Positions 61,195 through 64,000 of a stretch of 64,000 nt of DNA are shown here, one piece after another. The stretch lies in the NCBI RefSeq assembly GCF_000196315.1, contig NC_014230.1, forward strand, positions 744,001 through 808,000. The letters run 5' to 3'. Both the position numbers and the translations under genes were made by a program. Source of the stretch: Croceibacter atlanticus HTCC2559 (GTDB lineage Bacteria > Bacteroidota > Bacteroidia > Flavobacteriales > Flavobacteriaceae). How positions within the stretch are numbered: position 1 is the first letter of the stretch; each line of letters starts with the position of its first letter. Below the pieces are notes generated by a model, which saw only the letters and a list, made by a program, of their open reading frames with translations, had not been told where the DNA came from and made no database searches.

Positions 61195-61707
61195 ATGGAG
61201 GCAAAGACCCCAAAAGAATCTAAAACTACGTATACAGACTTGGTATTACCAAGCGAAACCAATCCTTTAAACAATCTTTTTGGAGGTGAGCTTTTAGCAA
61301 GAATGGATCGTGCAGCAAGTATATCTGCAAGGCGCCACAGCCGTCGTATAGTAGTAACTGCATCTGTAAATCACGTTGCATTTAATAGAAGCATTCCCGT
61401 AGGAAGTGTTGTTACCGTAGAGGCTATTGTTTCTCGGGCATTTAGAACTTCTATGGAAGTTTTTATTGAAGTGTATGTAGAAGATAGAGAAAGCGGTCTT
61501 AGAAGCCTTTCTAACGAAGCGATTTATACATTTGTAGCTGTAGATGATTTAGGTAGTCCAGTTGCAATACCACCATTAAAACCAGAAACAGACCTTGAAA
61601 TTTCTCGTTATGACGCTGCATTAAGACGTAAGCAATTAAGTTTAGTGTTAGCAGGTAAAATGAAAGCTAATGATGCTACAGAACTAAAGGCACTGTTTGA
61701 AGATTAA
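61195..61707 (+). CDS. acyl-CoA thioesterase (hotdog fold, YciA/Acot type)
   Basis: A 170-residue hotdog-fold hydrolase releasing CoA from acyl-CoA. The N-terminal motif VLPSETNPLNNLFGGELLARMD is the BACH/YciA signature with the catalytic Asp region, followed by VTASVNHVAFNRSIPVGSVV and VEDRESGLRSLSNEAIYTFVAVD. One domain, likely a hexamer. Chain-length preference cannot be read. Convergent to the envC-like gene, within which its terminator appears to lie. Confidence 0.88.
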   Translation: MEAKTPKESKTTYTDLVLPSETNPLNNLFGGELLARMDRAASISARRHSRRIVVTASVNHVAFNRSIPVGSVVTVEAIVSRAFRTSMEVFIEVYVEDRESGLRSLSNEAIYTFVAVDDLGSPVAIPPLKPETDLEISRYDAALRRKQLSLVLAGKMKANDATELKALFED

Positions 61708-61723
61708 CTAAACAGTAATCACA

Positions 61724-62947
61724 TTACATTTTAAACACCCAACTTGCTGGATTCAGTTTTTGGGTGTTTTTATATATAAGGAAGTAAAGCGTTGTTTTTC
61801 CTGTAGCGGTACTTTTTCCTATTTCGCCAAGATCTTGATTAATATCTACATCATCTCCTTTTCTTACAGATACGCTAGATAGGTTAGAGTAAATTGTAAT
61901 ATAGTCACCATGTCTTACCATCACTACTTTATTAGCACCCTTTACAGCTTGTATCTCACTTACCTTTCCTCCAAATACTGCACGAGCACGACCCTTATCT
62001 TCAGTATCTATCCTAACACCATTACTTGAAATTGTGGTAGACTTTACAATAGGATGTGGTTGTGTACCAAAACGCATAGAAACCACACCATTTTTAACTG
62101 GCCATGGTAACTTACCCTTGTTTTGTTCAAATTTAGATGCTAAGGCTTTAGATTCTGGTGTAGCTTTAAAACGACCACGATCCACATCTTCTTTAGCAGC
62201 GCCTTTATTACTTTTTGCAATGGCTTCCCTAATAATGCGGTCTATCTCATTATCTATACGGTTAATTTCTTGCTGTTTCTTACGAATCTCAGCAGTAAAT
62301 TGACCTTCTTTCTTTCGTATTTGTGCAACTAATACTTCTTGCGCCTCTTTATCTTTTCTTAATTGCGCTTGTACAACTTTATTTTCTTTAATGAGTTTGT
62401 CTTTATCCTTACGCTGCTCAATTAAATCTGCATTTAAGGTTTGCAGCATTTTTGTGCGTTCTTGTATTTGCTCACCTTGCTCTTTACGATACTCTGTATA
62501 TTGTTTCATATACTGTACACGTTTATAAGCTTGCAAAAAGTTTTTAGAAGATAACAAGAACATAATTCTGTTTTGGTTACTTCGGCTTTTATATGATTTG
62601 ACAATCATCTTGTCATAATCTTCTTTTAAGCTCACTAACTCATCCCTAAATTTTTCAATTTTCTTTATGTTATTGTTTATGTTTCGAGTAAGCAGATTAG
62701 CTTGTTGGTTAGTAACCTTAATTAGCCGTTCTGTTGTAGAAATTTGAGTATCTAAGTCTTCAACCTGAGTTAATACAGATTTTTGCTTTTTCAAGTTACT
62801 TGTACGTAAGGCATTAATACGCTTAATTTCCTGTTGTAACTCAAAACGCCTGTTTTCTAACTCTTTACGTTTGCTGTCTTGTGCATGAGACAAAAATCCT
62901 CCTAAAAGAAGGCTTATTATTACTAAGGTTTTTAGTACTCTACTCAT
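61724..62947 (-). CDS. EnvC-like murein hydrolase activator (coiled coil plus degenerate LytM/M23 domain)
   Basis: A 407-residue exported protein: signal peptide (ending GFLSHAQ), long coiled coil (about 22-255) and C-terminal LytM/peptidase M23 domain (about 300-400). The metal-binding residues are lost: the HxxxD motif reads SNGVRID and the HxH near the end reads LYF. The domain is thus probably not a peptidase but an amidase activator like EnvC, acting at division. It overlaps the DUF4292 gene by four bases. Confidence 0.85.
   Translation of the reverse strand: MSRVLKTLVIISLLLGGFLSHAQDSKRKELENRRFELQQEIKRINALRTSNLKKQKSVLTQVEDLDTQISTTERLIKVTNQQANLLTRNINNNIKKIEKFRDELVSLKEDYDKMIVKSYKSRSNQNRIMFLLSSKNFLQAYKRVQYMKQYTEYRKEQGEQIQERTKMLQTLNADLIEQRKDKDKLIKENKVVQAQLRKDKEAQEVLVAQIRKKEGQFTAEIRKKQQEINRIDNEIDRIIREAIAKSNKGAAKEDVDRGRFKATPESKALASKFEQNKGKLPWPVKNGVVSMRFGTQPHPIVKSTTISSNGVRIDTEDKGRARAVFGGKVSEIQAVKGANKVVMVRHGDYITIYSNLSSVSVRKGDDVDINQDLGEIGKSTATGKTTLYFLIYKNTQKLNPASWVFKM
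61733..61772 (+). terminator. terminator for the thioesterase inside the envC-like coding region
   Basis: AAACACCCAA (61733-61742), 17-base loop, TTGGGTGTTT (61760-61769) then T. The sequence also codes for residues near the C-terminus (KNTQKLN) of the leftward gene. Confidence 0.5.
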
Positions 62948-63720
62948 TTAAGTTCAATTTCATCATAACCACTTGGGATACTAAAAGGAAAGCTTACATC
63001 TACATTAAACTCTACAGACCTGTATTCTATATCTATTAATGTGTTTTTATTGTTTTGGTTTGCAACAATATTTATTTCATTTGGAAACACTTGACCAGAA
63101 ATAGTTTGATAAGTGGGATAGGTCACAATTGCACTTTGGTTTTCATTATTATTTACCAACTGCTGCGCTTCTGTTTTATATGTTGATGCGTTTAGCAAAA
63201 ATAACCTCGTAAATAAATCAAATTGTTTTTTTGGTTGAAGAACATAACCACGATCTGAAGTTTCTAATATGTAAGGCTCTTGTCTTAGGTCATAAATTGT
63301 TTGGCCTAATAAGATGTTTTGAACTTTATTAAAATCTAATTCAGTTCCTAGTACATCAGATAATAACCTAAAATCACCATCAAAATAACTTCCTGAAATT
63401 TTCTCGTAATATTTAACGCTATTAGGTGTAATTAAAACTTTAGCAAGTGGTATACCTAATATATTAGCACTCATCCATATGGCTTTATCTTTTTCCATAC
63501 GTATGCTTACAGAAACGTTTTGAGTTTGCTTCTCATCTTGGTACCGCACTTTTAAACGACCTGCTAGCGTTTCAAAACTAACTGCATTTTCATAATGTTT
63601 TTTAATAACATTTGCTGTTGCTAAATCTGTAGTGCCACTGGTTTCTGACACCAATTTTTTGCTTCCGCAAGACATTAGTATCAAAACGATGCAAAGTGAT
63701 AATAGTGGTTTGTAGGTCAT
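62944..63720 (-). CDS. DUF4292 family lipoprotein
   Basis: A 258-residue lipoprotein (lipobox MSC, Cys18) with the Bacteroidota-specific DUF4292 domain, which resembles the LolA/LolB-type half-barrel. The pattern ETLAGRLKVRYQDEKQTQNVSV, KAIWMSANILGIPLAKVLIT and GSYFDGDFRLLSDVLG is typical. Possible role in lipoprotein or lipid handling at the outer membrane; not proven. It is between the TPR gene (one-base overlap) and the envC-like gene. Confidence 0.8.
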   Translation of the reverse strand: MTYKPLLSLCIVLILMSCGSKKLVSETSGTTDLATANVIKKHYENAVSFETLAGRLKVRYQDEKQTQNVSVSIRMEKDKAIWMSANILGIPLAKVLITPNSVKYYEKISGSYFDGDFRLLSDVLGTELDFNKVQNILLGQTIYDLRQEPYILETSDRGYVLQPKKQFDLFTRLFLLNASTYKTEAQQLVNNNENQSAIVTYPTYQTISGQVFPNEINIVANQNNKNTLIDIEYRSVEFNVDVSFPFSIPSGYDEIELK

Positions 63721-64000
63721 TAATTGGCTTGTTTTTTAGCTTGGGTAGCTCTATTTAAAAACTCTGTAGCTTTTGCATTATTGCCCATACCTTTATATGC
63801 CTCGCTCATTTGAGTGAACATATCTGCTTGCATTTGAGCATCTTCAATAATATAATCTATGCCAAATTCTAAACTTTCTAAGGCTTTATTAAAATTGGAT
63901 GTGTTGTTATAGGCCACACCTTGTAACAAATAGAGTAGTGGTTGTGAAGGGTATACCTCTAATGCTTTTGATGTGGTAATAATAGCTTCTTTAAATTGAA
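63720..64000 (-). CDS. tetratricopeptide repeat protein, 5'-truncated by the window
   Basis: The frame is open to the window end; 92 codons are seen. Residues read QFKEAIITTSKALEVYPSQP then three TPR-like helix pairs (LLYLLQGVAYNNTSNFNKAL, DMFTQMSEAYKGMGNNAKAT). The listed Met-like TTG at 63929 is internal, not the start. Gene order TPR-DUF4292-EnvC recurs in flavobacteria near outer-membrane biogenesis functions. Overlaps DUF4292 by one base. Confidence 0.75.
   Translation of the reverse strand, partial: QFKEAIITTSKALEVYPSQPLLYLLQGVAYNNTSNFNKALESLEFGIDYIIEDAQMQADMFTQMSEAYKGMGNNAKATEFLNRATQAKKQAN

Overview
The window is a stretch of AT-rich chromosome from a member of the Bacteroidota, almost certainly a marine-type Flavobacteriaceae. 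The evidence is the gliding lipoprotein GldH, three secreted proteins with type IX secretion (T9SS) C-terminal sorting domains, lineage-typical families (DUF4175, DUF4292, DUF4837, CCDC81-type HU plus SPOR), a separate GlnRS, and promoters of the Bacteroidota form TAnnTTTG instead of TATAAT. Gene density is about 90 percent. There is no sign of phage, insertion sequence or CRISPR. Genus cannot be told from the sequence alone.

Layout. 1-12 kb: a truncated M1 metallopeptidase, a Ca-binding T9SS cargo protein, an Fe-S type uracil-DNA glycosylase, acetyl-CoA synthetase with an FAD oxidoreductase, and two divergent T9SS cargo genes. 12-14.4 kb: an OmpR-type two-component system and a CAU tRNA. 14.5-20.8 kb: methylmalonyl-CoA epimerase, rbfA with an FtsX-type permease, a LysM lytic transglycosylase and pgk. 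20.9-25.5 kb: holB, then a tight four-gene set (UbiA-type phosphoribosyltransferase, DprE1, DprE2, HAD phosphatase) that could make a polyprenyl-phosphate D-arabinose donor, as mycobacteria do. 25.5-33 kb: an OmpH/Skp-like lipoprotein, a methyltransferase, mnmG bracketed by two parS palindromes, ybeY and DUF4175. 33-44 kb: gltX, an SPFH protein, a small ABC module, a YtxH/holin-like/DUF6327 set, glnS, folB, tRNA-Cys, VF530, a LysE-type exporter and rnr. 44.1-45.1 kb: a gene-poor AT-rich region with a DnaA box and one unlisted 51-aa gene, a candidate replication origin. 45-52.4 kb: rpiB, a GNAT, a small nuclease-fold protein, sterol desaturase, PBP1A, gldH, ricT and trhO. 52.4-64 kb: a probable structured RNA divergent from recA, recA, an ECF sigma factor with a barrel-tailed membrane protein, plsC, trpS, dprA, an HU/SPOR protein, a thioesterase, a degenerate LytM (EnvC-like) protein, DUF4292 and a truncated TPR protein.

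How the parts fit. Much of the region is housekeeping (translation, tRNA charging, glycolysis, recombination) mixed with envelope building: PBP1A, transglycosylase, EnvC, Skp, LolC/FtsX-type permease, gliding and T9SS cargo. The best leads for something new are the arabinose-donor operon, the hairpin-rich transcript upstream of recA, the parS pair with the nearby AT-rich candidate oriC, and a 20-bp direct-repeat motif shared by the two-component operon and the T9SS gene pair. Family assignments rest on recognised motifs read by eye; no database search was possible.
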